15,477 nucleotides of DNA from assembly GCA_016206815.1 (NCBI GenBank), contig JACQQT010000097.1:1-15477 (forward strand), given 5' to 3'. The position numbers and the translations under genes were made by a program. Under the pieces are notes generated by a model. That model searched no databases. It worked only from the letters and a program-made list of their open reading frames with translations, and was not told the DNA's origin. Every line of letters starts with the position of its first letter. The stretch's first letter is position 1. This document shows, in pieces, positions 6,614 to 13,715 of the stretch. The stretch comes from Candidatus Omnitrophota bacterium (GTDB lineage: Bacteria; Omnitrophota; Omnitrophia; Omnitrophales; Danuiimicrobiaceae).

Positions 6614-8718
6614 AAATTGCGCAAATATTGCCCCAGTTGAATGTGGGCGGTGTCGAAACCGGCACGGTGGATCTCGCAAAAGCGCTCGCGAAGCGCGGGG
6701 ATCAGCCTTACGTCATTTCCAACGGCGGGACCCTGGTGGAAGAATTGGTGAAGGCAGGCATTCCTCACCTGAAACTCCCCGTTCACAAGAAATCGATTGC
6801 CTCGCTTTCGCTGGTGCGCGAAATTGCCGATTTTTTGGAGCGGGAGCATATTGACGTGATTCACGCGCGGAGCCGTGTTCCGGCCTGGCTTGCCTATCTG
6901 GCGGCTCGAAGAACCCATTGCGATTTTGTGACGACATGCCATGGGTATTATTCCAAACATTTTTTCAGCCGTGTGATGGGCTGGGGCAAACGCGTCATCG
7001 TCATCTCGCATTCGATCGGAAGACGGATGATCGATGATTTTGGCGTGTCTCCGGACCGACTTGCCCTGGTTCACCGGGGTGTTGATTTGAATCGATATGT
7101 TTTTGCTCCGGGAAAATACGACCAGCCTAAAAACGGCCCGCTTCAAATTATCAATGTCGGCAGAATTACGCCCATCAAAGGACATCAGGAGTTCATTCGC
7201 GCAGTCCATCTGCTTTCAAAACGTCTACCGAACTTTGAAGTTTCGATCGTGGGGTCGGCCGATCAAGATAAGGCTTCTTACTTTCGGGATTTGAAATCCA
7301 TGGTCGAACGCTTGGGCCTCGCCTCGCAGGTCAAGTTCTTGGGCACCAGACGCGATATTCCGGAATTGTTGAAAGCTGCCGACCTGTTGGTGCTTTCTTC
7401 GAAAATTCCGGAGGCTTTCGGCCGTGTTTTGATTGAGGCAGGCGCTTCCGGTACCGCGGTGGCGGCCTCTCGAATCGGAGGAATTTTAGACATCATCGAT
7501 GAAAATAAAAACGGACTTTTGTTTTCCCCGGAAAATTTTGAAGAGATGGCGGTGGTGATGGAGCGGCTTCTCCGGGAGCGGTCCCTTGCAAAAAAATTTG
7601 CTTTGGCGTTGCGCCAAAAAGTGGAGCAGGAATTTTCACTCGATCAGATGGTGGAGAAAACCTGCCGGGTGTACGAAGACGCGAGACGGCAAACGCGGAT
7701 TTTGATGACCAAGTTGGGGGCGGTCGGAGATTTGGTGCTGGCGGTTCCCAGTTTTCGGATGGTTCGCAAACGTTTTCCCGATGCGCATATTGCTCTTTTG
7801 GTCGACTCCAAGCTGATTCCTTTAGTTCAACACTGTCCTTATCTGGACGAAGTGGTTGGTTTTGATCGTTCGAAACGAAGCGGGCAATGGGAACGGTTGT
7901 TCAAATTGGGAAGGCGGCTTCGGGCACGCGGCTTTGATTTATCCGTTGACCTGCAGAACAATTGGAAGACGCATTTGCTTTCTTTTCTTGCCCGCATTCC
8001 GAAACGTTACGGTTATAAAAGAGGCGGGTGTGGATTTTTGCTGACCCATCCCGTCCTGGTTTGGGACGGGACCTTAGGACCCGTTGAGCATCAGTTTCAA
8101 GTGATTAAGCGAACGGGTGTCATGCATTTCGAAGATCGCCTTGAATTGTGGGCGGATCCAAAGGCGGATCGTGATATTTCGGTAAAATTTCAAGAAGCAG
8201 GGATCAGTCCGTCCCATCAGGTGATCGGGTTTGTTTTGGGCGCAAGCCCCAACTGGCCGACCAAACAGTGGCCGGCGGAGCGCTTTGTCGCACTTGCCGG
8301 GAAACTGCTTGAAAAACACGATTGTTATATCGTTTTAATCGGGACCGAGGATCATCGGAAACTTGCGGCACTTTTTAATCCGCAGCGTTCCAAAAGGATT
8401 TTAGATCTCACCGGAAAGACAAGTTTGACGGAACTGGTCAGCGTGATCAATCGGCTCAACGTCTTGGTGGCCGGAGATACGGCCCCTCTTCATATGGCCG
8501 GTGCTTCAAAAGCGAAAGTGGTAGCGCTCTTCGGCCCGACGGAACCCAAACGCCATATGCCGCCGGGCAACGGGCATCTGACGCTTGTCAAACGCATTCC
8601 GTGCCAGCCTTGCTATCGCGGCGTATGCACCAATCCCGAGAAGCTGCTTTGTTTGCGCGAGATCAGCGTGGATGAAGTTTTTACCTCGGTCGAAAAACAG
8701 CTTGGGCTGGCGAAATGA
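6610..8718 (+). CDS. Two-domain glycosyltransferase: GT4 fused to GT9 (heptosyltransferase-like)
   Basis: The protein has 702 residues in two GT-B glycosyltransferase units. Residues 1-358 are family GT4: an N-terminal nucleotide-sugar fold opening with the glycine-rich NVGGVE, VGRITPIKG (183-191), and the EX7E donor motif in PEAFGRVLIE (E268 and E276). Residues 362-700 are family GT9, as in LPS heptosyltransferases: KLGAVGDLVLAVPS with the putative base D374, SPNWPTKQWPAERF (546-559), AGDTAPLHMAG (621-631) and FGPTEP. The C-terminus has cysteines at 665, 668, 673 and 681. An internal ATG (M366) at the junction lacks a ribosome site, so one fused product is expected. The start overlaps the previous stop as ATGA. 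It probably acts at the cytoplasmic face on the growing LPS core. The sugars cannot be assigned. Confidence 0.92.
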   Translation: MKIAQILPQLNVGGVETGTVDLAKALAKRGDQPYVISNGGTLVEELVKAGIPHLKLPVHKKSIASLSLVREIADFLEREHIDVIHARSRVPAWLAYLAARRTHCDFVTTCHGYYSKHFFSRVMGWGKRVIVISHSIGRRMIDDFGVSPDRLALVHRGVDLNRYVFAPGKYDQPKNGPLQIINVGRITPIKGHQEFIRAVHLLSKRLPNFEVSIVGSADQDKASYFRDLKSMVERLGLASQVKFLGTRRDIPELLKAADLLVLSSKIPEAFGRVLIEAGASGTAVAASRIGGILDIIDENKNGLLFSPENFEEMAVVMERLLRERSLAKKFALALRQKVEQEFSLDQMVEKTCRVYEDARRQTRILMTKLGAVGDLVLAVPSFRMVRKRFPDAHIALLVDSKLIPLVQHCPYLDEVVGFDRSKRSGQWERLFKLGRRLRARGFDLSVDLQNNWKTHLLSFLARIPKRYGYKRGGCGFLLTHPVLVWDGTLGPVEHQFQVIKRTGVMHFEDRLELWADPKADRDISVKFQEAGISPSHQVIGFVLGASPNWPTKQWPAERFVALAGKLLEKHDCYIVLIGTEDHRKLAALFNPQRSKRILDLTGKTSLTELVSVINRLNVLVAGDTAPLHMAGASKAKVVALFGPTEPKRHMPPGNGHLTLVKRIPCQPCYRGVCTNPEKLLCLREISVDEVFTSVEKQLGLAK

Positions 8719-9734
8719 TGATCGCCGTATTTACCAAAAATTGGCTGGGGGACGTCATTTTTGAAAGCCCCGCGATTCGCACGATCAAAGAAAATGATCC
8801 AACCTCTCATTTGGTCGCCGTGACGCACCCTCGATGCGTTGAGTTATTAGAGGCCAATCCGTACGTGGATGAAGTGATTTCCTTTGATTCGAAAGCCAAA
8901 CATAAACGTTTTTTCTCGCAGTTGAAATTTGCTTTCAAATTGCGGAAGCATCGGATTGACAAGGTTTATTTATTCCACCGTTCTTTAACTCACGCTCGCG
9001 TGGCCTGGCTGGCCGGAATTCGGGAACGAATCGGCTATGATACCAAGCGCCGTCATCTTTTCTTGACGCATGCCATTCCGGAAGGGAGAGATTCTCGCCA
9101 TGATGTCCAGTATTTTGTGGATTTGCTCCGCGCATCCGGCCTGAAAACGGAAGGAGAATATCCGTACGAGTTCTATTTTGACGAAACCGATCGAGCCGCC
9201 GCAAGATCTCTCGTGGCGGCACATCAACTGAGGCCGGAACGGTTGGTGGCGATGAGTCCGGGCGCCAATTGGCCGCCGAAACGATGGCCGGCCGAATATT
9301 TCCGCCGTTTAGCGGATCAATTAATCTCAAGATATAATCTTCAGATTGTTCTCACCGGCAATGAAGAAGATCAACCGATTGTTTCAGCCGTGCTGGATTC
9401 TCGTCCCGATCCTCGATTGATTTCAGTTTGCGGGAAAACGTCAGTTCGCCAGCTAGGCGCTTTGTTTTCGATGTGCCGGTTAGTCATCGCGAATGACACC
9501 GGTCCGCTTCATGTCGCGGCAGGGGTGGGAACGAATGTGGTGGGCTTGTTTGGACCGACCGCTCCCCGGGAAACAGCACCTTTAGGCCGCGGGCGCAATG
9601 TCATTATTCATTATGCGCCGGCGGGCGTGAAATTGCCTTGGATGGGAAAAGATTTTCCGGCGCCGTGGATGGAGCTGATTCCGGTGGATTTGGTACTCCG
9701 AACGATTGAAAAGGAAAAATTACTTGAACGATGA
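8715..9734 (+). CDS. GT9 glycosyltransferase, WaaF/heptosyltransferase II-like
   Basis: This is a 339-residue GT9 protein of the ADP-heptose:LPS heptosyltransferase family, which transfers L,D-heptose (or a similar sugar) to the inner core. Family marks are NWLGDVIFESPA with the putative catalytic aspartate D13, SPGANWPPKRWPAEYF in the ADP-binding region, ANDTGPLHVAAGVG and FGPTAP. Its NWPPKRWPAE core is close to NWPTKQWPAE in the preceding fused gene, which suggests the two GT9 domains are near paralogues. Unlike the other four GT9 domains here it has no C-terminal cysteine cluster. Instead the end has a tryptophan/proline-rich stretch around WMGKDFPAPWME. The ATG at 8715 overlaps the previous stop by 4 bp. 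A second ATG at 8718 is equally usable. Of the five, this one looks most like classical WaaF, but I do not assign the symbol. Confidence 0.9.
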   Translation: MMIAVFTKNWLGDVIFESPAIRTIKENDPTSHLVAVTHPRCVELLEANPYVDEVISFDSKAKHKRFFSQLKFAFKLRKHRIDKVYLFHRSLTHARVAWLAGIRERIGYDTKRRHLFLTHAIPEGRDSRHDVQYFVDLLRASGLKTEGEYPYEFYFDETDRAAARSLVAAHQLRPERLVAMSPGANWPPKRWPAEYFRRLADQLISRYNLQIVLTGNEEDQPIVSAVLDSRPDPRLISVCGKTSVRQLGALFSMCRLVIANDTGPLHVAAGVGTNVVGLFGPTAPRETAPLGRGRNVIIHYAPAGVKLPWMGKDFPAPWMELIPVDLVLRTIEKEKLLER

Positions 9735-10717
9735 TCGACCGAACTAAGATTCGAAAAATTTTGGTTTTTACGTTAAGCAACATCGGTGACGTGATTTTGA
9801 CGACCCCCGTTATTTCGCTGATTCGAAAACATTTTCCCGAAGCACATCTTTCCATTCTCCTGGGGCCGAGAGGGGTATCTATATTTGATCACTGCAAGAC
9901 CGTAGACGACGTCATCCTTTTTGACAAAAAGGATTTTTGGTTGGATAAACTCAAACTGATCTTGAAGCTTCGGCGCGCGCGTTACGATTGCGTGGTCGAT
10001 TTAAGAAATTCGCTGATCGCATGGCTCATTGGCGCGCGGTATAAAACTTCAATTTGGATGGATCGAACTGATTACTCCATGCGGAAGCAACATTTAAAAC
10101 GAGCACGTTTTTTAATCCCGTCGCAAGACGAAGGCAATGAGTTCGATTTCTTTTCAGATGCGGAGCAAGCGAGCGCACTCAAAAAATTTCAGGGAAATGC
10201 TTCGGTACCGGGAAATCACCCTTTTATTATTCTCGCACCGGGAGCCGGCAGCGATGTGAAGCGCTGGACCATCTCCGGATTCACTCAAGTGGCAGATCAT
10301 CTGGTTCAAACGGGCAGGTCGGTGGTTCTGGTGGGAGGGAAAGTGGAAGCTGGTTTGGGCGAAGAATTAGAACAAAAAATTTCAAAGCCCGTTGTGAATT
10401 TAATCGGTTTGCTGACCTTGCGCGAACTGGCAGGGCTGATGGCTCGGGCTTCTCTGGTGGTTGCGAATGATAGTTCCGCCATGCACTTGGCGCACGAACT
10501 CGACCGTCCTACGGTTTCCATCTTCGGTCCGACGCATGAGAGGAAGTGCAATATCGTCGGGCCGAAGCGAAAAATGGTTCGGCTGCACTTGGAATGCACG
10601 CCTTGCGAGCAGGCTCAGTGCCGTTTTGAACGCCGTTACTGTTTAGATGACTTGCCGGCAGCGTTGGTCATTCAAGCCTGTGAGGAACTCTTAAGCGATG
10701 CAGTCCATTCAGCTTAA
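9731..10717 (+). CDS. GT9 glycosyltransferase (heptosyltransferase-like)
   Basis: This 328-residue GT9 protein shows the family pattern in order: TLSNIGDVILTTPV with D20 as the putative base, LAPGAGSDVKRWTISGF, ANDSSAMHLAHEL and FGPTHE. The usual NDTGPxH loop is changed to NDSSAMH, so the nucleotide-sugar site may differ from classical heptosyltransferases. The C-terminus has a four-cysteine signature, CTPCEQAQC followed by C six residues later. The ATG overlaps the previous stop by 4 bp (ATGA), and the end overlaps the next gene by 20 bp, so translation is probably coupled on both sides. It likely acts in core assembly beside its neighbours. Donor and acceptor are unknown. Confidence 0.9.
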   Translation: MIDRTKIRKILVFTLSNIGDVILTTPVISLIRKHFPEAHLSILLGPRGVSIFDHCKTVDDVILFDKKDFWLDKLKLILKLRRARYDCVVDLRNSLIAWLIGARYKTSIWMDRTDYSMRKQHLKRARFLIPSQDEGNEFDFFSDAEQASALKKFQGNASVPGNHPFIILAPGAGSDVKRWTISGFTQVADHLVQTGRSVVLVGGKVEAGLGEELEQKISKPVVNLIGLLTLRELAGLMARASLVVANDSSAMHLAHELDRPTVSIFGPTHERKCNIVGPKRKMVRLHLECTPCEQAQCRFERRYCLDDLPAALVIQACEELLSDAVHSA

Positions 10718-11765
10718 AGGAACCGAAAAAATTTTGGTGACGCGGACGGATCGGATCGGAGATGTCGTTCTGTCGACGCCTGTCTTCTCGGCCATTAAAA
10801 AAAGGTATCCGAAAGCGCACCTTGCGGTCATGGTTTTCAAGGAAACGGCGCCCGTCGTTTTAGGAAACCCTTCTGTCGATGAAGTGATTGTCTATGACAA
10901 GAAAGGAGTCCACCGCAGTTGGCTGCGGACGCTTGCGTTTGGAATAGGTTTGAGGCGGAAAAAATTTGAGGTCGTCATCCACCTGCATCCGACCAACCGG
11001 GCGAATATCATTTCCTGGCTTGCCCGCATTCCGGTCCGGATTGGCTATGAAGTGAAGCGGGGGCGCCACGGCAGAAATCACTTTTTGTTGACCCATGTGA
11101 TCGAAGAAAAAAAATGGCAAGGCAAGCGGCACGAGGCAGATTACAACTTTGATTTACTGAGCTTTGTTGATGTGCCGAGGCCGGAGGAGTTTGAACTTTA
11201 TTTTCCGCTGGTGAGTGCGGGAAGAGAACGTTTGAATGAGCGGTTGCCCAAACCATTCAATTCTCACTATGTTGTTTTCCATCCCAGCGCGAGCTGCCCC
11301 TCTAAACGATGGTCGCCGGAACAATTGGGGAAAGTAGCGGATTCATTGGCGGCGGCGCACAAAGTGCTTCCGATTATCATCGGAGAAGGCGAAGGGGTTT
11401 TGCACGCACGGCAGATGGAAGAAAGCATGAAGGAGAAAGCGGTTAATTTGTCGGGGCAACTTGATTTAAGCATGCTGGGTTGGCTCTTGAAAGGCGCCCG
11501 GCTTTTAATTTCCAACGATTCGGGCCCGGTGCATATTGCCGCCGCTTTGAAGACGCCCGTCATTTCAATCTTCGGAAGAAGTCAGCTTGGTCTGGGTCCC
11601 GTTCGGTGGAAACCCATTTCCGTAAACAGTTCGTTTCTTCAAAAAGACGTCGGATGCGGGGAATGTCTGGCCCATTTGTGCGAAATTGATTTCAAATGCT
11701 TAAAGGAATTAAAGGCGGAGGAAGTTTTGGAAGAGGCCAGAAAATATGAAGCCTTTTTGGCGTAA
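10698..11765 (+). CDS. GT9 glycosyltransferase (heptosyltransferase-like)
   Basis: This is a GT9-family protein of 355 residues. TRTDRIGDVVLSTPV carries the putative base D22. HPSASCPSKRWSPEQL, SNDSGPVHIAAALK and IFGRS follow in the normal order; the last has R where relatives have P. After NDSG the C-terminal segment carries CGECLAHLC with a further cysteine six positions on. A long basic run (KRGRHGR, then EEKKWQGKRHE) lies in the middle of the N-terminal fold and could help contact with phosphorylated lipid acceptors. The ATG lies inside the last 20 bp of the previous gene, with GAGGAA about ten bases upstream as a plausible ribosome site. Product identity within GT9 cannot be narrowed from sequence alone. 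Confidence 0.9.
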   Translation: MQSIQLKGTEKILVTRTDRIGDVVLSTPVFSAIKKRYPKAHLAVMVFKETAPVVLGNPSVDEVIVYDKKGVHRSWLRTLAFGIGLRRKKFEVVIHLHPTNRANIISWLARIPVRIGYEVKRGRHGRNHFLLTHVIEEKKWQGKRHEADYNFDLLSFVDVPRPEEFELYFPLVSAGRERLNERLPKPFNSHYVVFHPSASCPSKRWSPEQLGKVADSLAAAHKVLPIIIGEGEGVLHARQMEESMKEKAVNLSGQLDLSMLGWLLKGARLLISNDSGPVHIAAALKTPVISIFGRSQLGLGPVRWKPISVNSSFLQKDVGCGECLAHLCEIDFKCLKELKAEEVLEEARKYEAFLA

Positions 11766-12906
11766 GAATCGGCCGCTTTCAGTCCGATCCAAGCGCGTTT
11801 TGATCGTCCAGCCCTTCGGGATCGGGGATGCCCTTTTCCTGACCCCCCTCATTCGCACGTTAAAAGAAGCTGGCGCTCAAAAAGTTGACTTGTTGTTGGG
11901 AAGCAGAACGCGCGAAATTTTTGAGACAAATCCCTGCGTCAGTGAAATATTCGAATGGGGAAAACCTTCCTGCCGTCATCTTTCGGAACGCTGGGCCTGT
12001 TTCAAAACCGTCGCATTTTTATTTTGGAGGCTGCGGCGGAATCGATACCACATTTTCATCGATGTTTCTCCGAAAGCGAAGTATGGCGCGATCGCCTGGT
12101 TTTTTTTCCGGATTCCGGTACGGATCGGTTTTCGTTTGAACGGGCGCGGAATCTTTTTAACCCATCGGACGGAGTTGGCCGGCGGTTACCAAGAGAAGGC
12201 TGTTTCAGAATATTACCTGGATCTGCTTCGCTTTTTTCGCCCGAGTTCTGTCAGTCGGCAGACGGAGTTATTTTTGAAGGAAGAAGATGTGACCGACGCT
12301 CTCAGAATTTTACGCAAGCTGGGGGTAAATTCCGACTCCGTTTATTTTGCCGTTTCGCCCGGCGGCGGGGAGTCGTGGGGCCGCGATGCGCGCCTCAAAC
12401 GCTGGCCGGTTTCGCACTTTGTTCAACTGATTCGCGGCATACGGGATCAATGGAAACAAACGTCCCATCTAAAATTTTTAGTTTTAGGGGGAAACAACGA
12501 ACGGAGTTTAGGAGAAGCCCTTTTAAAGGATTTGAGGGAAGAGACTGCTTTGAACCTTTGCGGGGCAACTTCCATTCGCGTCAGCGCAGCCTTGATTCAG
12601 AAAGCTGCTTTTCTGCTCGCCAATGACGGCGGGCTGGTACACGTTGCCCACGCGCTCAGAAAACCTCTGATTGCGATTTATGGGCCGGTTGATCCGGTTG
12701 TTTACGGACCTTATCCAACAAGCGCCCAAACCGTTGTCGTCACAAGACGCGGCCCTGTTTGCCGGCCTTGTTATCAACGGTTTCGGTATCAGGCAGATTG
12801 CCAAAGGGTCGAGTGCTTAAGCGGTTTGATGCCGGAAGACGTTCTGGAGCATTTGCGTTCCAATCGCTTCTTCGAGTTATTCCAAACGGAGATGTTATCT
12901 ACATGA
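11746..12906 (+). CDS. GT9 glycosyltransferase, divergent
   Basis: At 386 residues this is the longest and most divergent of the free-standing GT9 proteins here. It has a basic N-terminal leader before the fold, QPFGIGDALFLTPL with putative base D28, SPGGGESWGRDARLKRW with an insertion before KRW, ANDGGLVHVAHAL where NDTG is replaced by NDGG, and YGPVDP in place of FGPT. The C-terminal cysteines are present with altered spacing (CRPC, then C after 11 more residues and C five further on). The ATG lies in the last 20 bp of the previous gene with GAAGAGG about nine bases upstream. The stop overlaps the lipoprotein start as ATGA. The altered donor loop may mean another sugar nucleotide is used. 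That is inference. Confidence 0.88.
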   Translation: MKPFWRKNRPLSVRSKRVLIVQPFGIGDALFLTPLIRTLKEAGAQKVDLLLGSRTREIFETNPCVSEIFEWGKPSCRHLSERWACFKTVAFLFWRLRRNRYHIFIDVSPKAKYGAIAWFFFRIPVRIGFRLNGRGIFLTHRTELAGGYQEKAVSEYYLDLLRFFRPSSVSRQTELFLKEEDVTDALRILRKLGVNSDSVYFAVSPGGGESWGRDARLKRWPVSHFVQLIRGIRDQWKQTSHLKFLVLGGNNERSLGEALLKDLREETALNLCGATSIRVSAALIQKAAFLLANDGGLVHVAHALRKPLIAIYGPVDPVVYGPYPTSAQTVVVTRRGPVCRPCYQRFRYQADCQRVECLSGLMPEDVLEHLRSNRFFELFQTEMLST

Positions 12907-13715
12907 ACAGGTTTTGGAATTTGATTTTTCTGATTTGTCTTTTAACGGTTGTGGTGAGCTGCGGCCGGATTCATACCAAAAAAATAAATCCTGCTTCGGG
13001 TGAAAATCCGGTTTTAAGCGTAGAAAAGGCATCTTTTAAAATTCGAGAGGGTGAAAAACTCAAGTTTAGCGTTCGATGGCTGGGGATGGAAGTCGGAACG
13101 GCTGAAGCGGAGGTGAAAGGGATCGAGAAGATTGGGGCGAGAGACGCTTATCACATCGCCGTTCATGCCCGATCCAACGCGTTGATCGACATTATTTATC
13201 CGGTTCGCGATGAACATCACAGCTATATCGACAAAGAAAATTTTCATTCGCTCCGGTACGAAAAAATTTTGCGGGAAGGCGGATATCAGGCTGACGAAGT
13301 CATTGACTTTGACCAGGAAAACCACAAGGCGCTTTACCATTCCCGGAAAAACGGCACTAAAAAACAAGTGTTGATTGCCCAACATGTACAGGATGAGGTG
13401 TCTTCCGCTTATTGGTTCCGCACCCAACCCATGAAAGTAGGGGATGCCGTTCATATCATTGCGAACGTGGATGAAAAAAACTGGGATTTTGAAGTGAAGG
13501 TTCTTCAGCAGGATCGCGTTGAAATTAAAGAATTGGGGGTTTTCGACGCTTTTCAGGTGGAACCCGCCGCCAAGTTTCAAAGCGTTTTTATCCGGCGGGG
13601 GAAAATCCGGGGTTGGATGAGTACCGATGAGAAACGCCTTCCTCTGATGATGAAGACAAAAATTCCCGTTTTAGGAACCGTGACGGTCGTCCTGGTGGGT
13701 TATGAAGGGTGGTGA
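12903..13715 (+). CDS. DUF3108-type lipoprotein
   Basis: This encodes a 270-residue predicted lipoprotein. The N-terminus is a short hydrophobic signal ending in a lipobox VVSC with the acylated cysteine at residue 20; the next residue is G, so outer-membrane sorting is possible. The mature part (about 45-270) resembles the DUF3108 family, beginning with LKFSVRWLGMEVGTAEAEV, and seems beta-rich with charged strands. The ATG at 12903 overlaps the preceding GT9 stop by 4 bp. The frame is open further upstream to 12759, but that region is the other gene's coding sequence and lacks a signal peptide, so I reject the longer form. The biochemical function of the family is unknown to me. Its place between core glycosyltransferases and a glycan deacetylase suggests a periplasmic or outer-membrane role in LPS handling. 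Confidence 0.82.
   Translation: MNRFWNLIFLICLLTVVVSCGRIHTKKINPASGENPVLSVEKASFKIREGEKLKFSVRWLGMEVGTAEAEVKGIEKIGARDAYHIAVHARSNALIDIIYPVRDEHHSYIDKENFHSLRYEKILREGGYQADEVIDFDQENHKALYHSRKNGTKKQVLIAQHVQDEVSSAYWFRTQPMKVGDAVHIIANVDEKNWDFEVKVLQQDRVEIKELGVFDAFQVEPAAKFQSVFIRRGKIRGWMSTDEKRLPLMMKTKIPVLGTVTVVLVGYEGW

Noticed and set aside
6684..6702. GCGCTCGCGAAGCGC, similar in look to the palindromic repeat core
   Set aside because: It encodes normal residues (KALAKR) in the GT4 domain and lacks the repeat's terminal arms.
6598..7209. Minus-strand open frame of 203 codons
   Set aside because: It mirrors the well-supported GT4 domain and shows no family motif or ribosome site; it is a shadow.
8049..8071. 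Perfect 8-bp inverted repeat TCCCGTCC / GGACGGGA with a 7-base loop
   Set aside because: It sits in conserved coding sequence of the GT9 domain with no T-run; probably codon-level coincidence.
11955..12626. Long + strand open frame of 223 codons overlapping the last GT9 gene
   Set aside because: Its translation has no recognisable domain, is rich in R, S and F as in frame-shifted coding DNA, and the GT9 frame over it has clear motifs.
12759..12902. Upstream in-frame extension of the DUF3108 lipoprotein gene
   Set aside because: It lies wholly inside the GT9 gene in another frame and would bury the signal peptide and lipobox; the ATG at 12903 with ATGA overlap fits much better.
13014..13580. 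Minus-strand open frame of 188 codons opposite the lipoprotein gene
   Set aside because: No domain is recognised and the opposing frame has a signal peptide, lipobox and family match.
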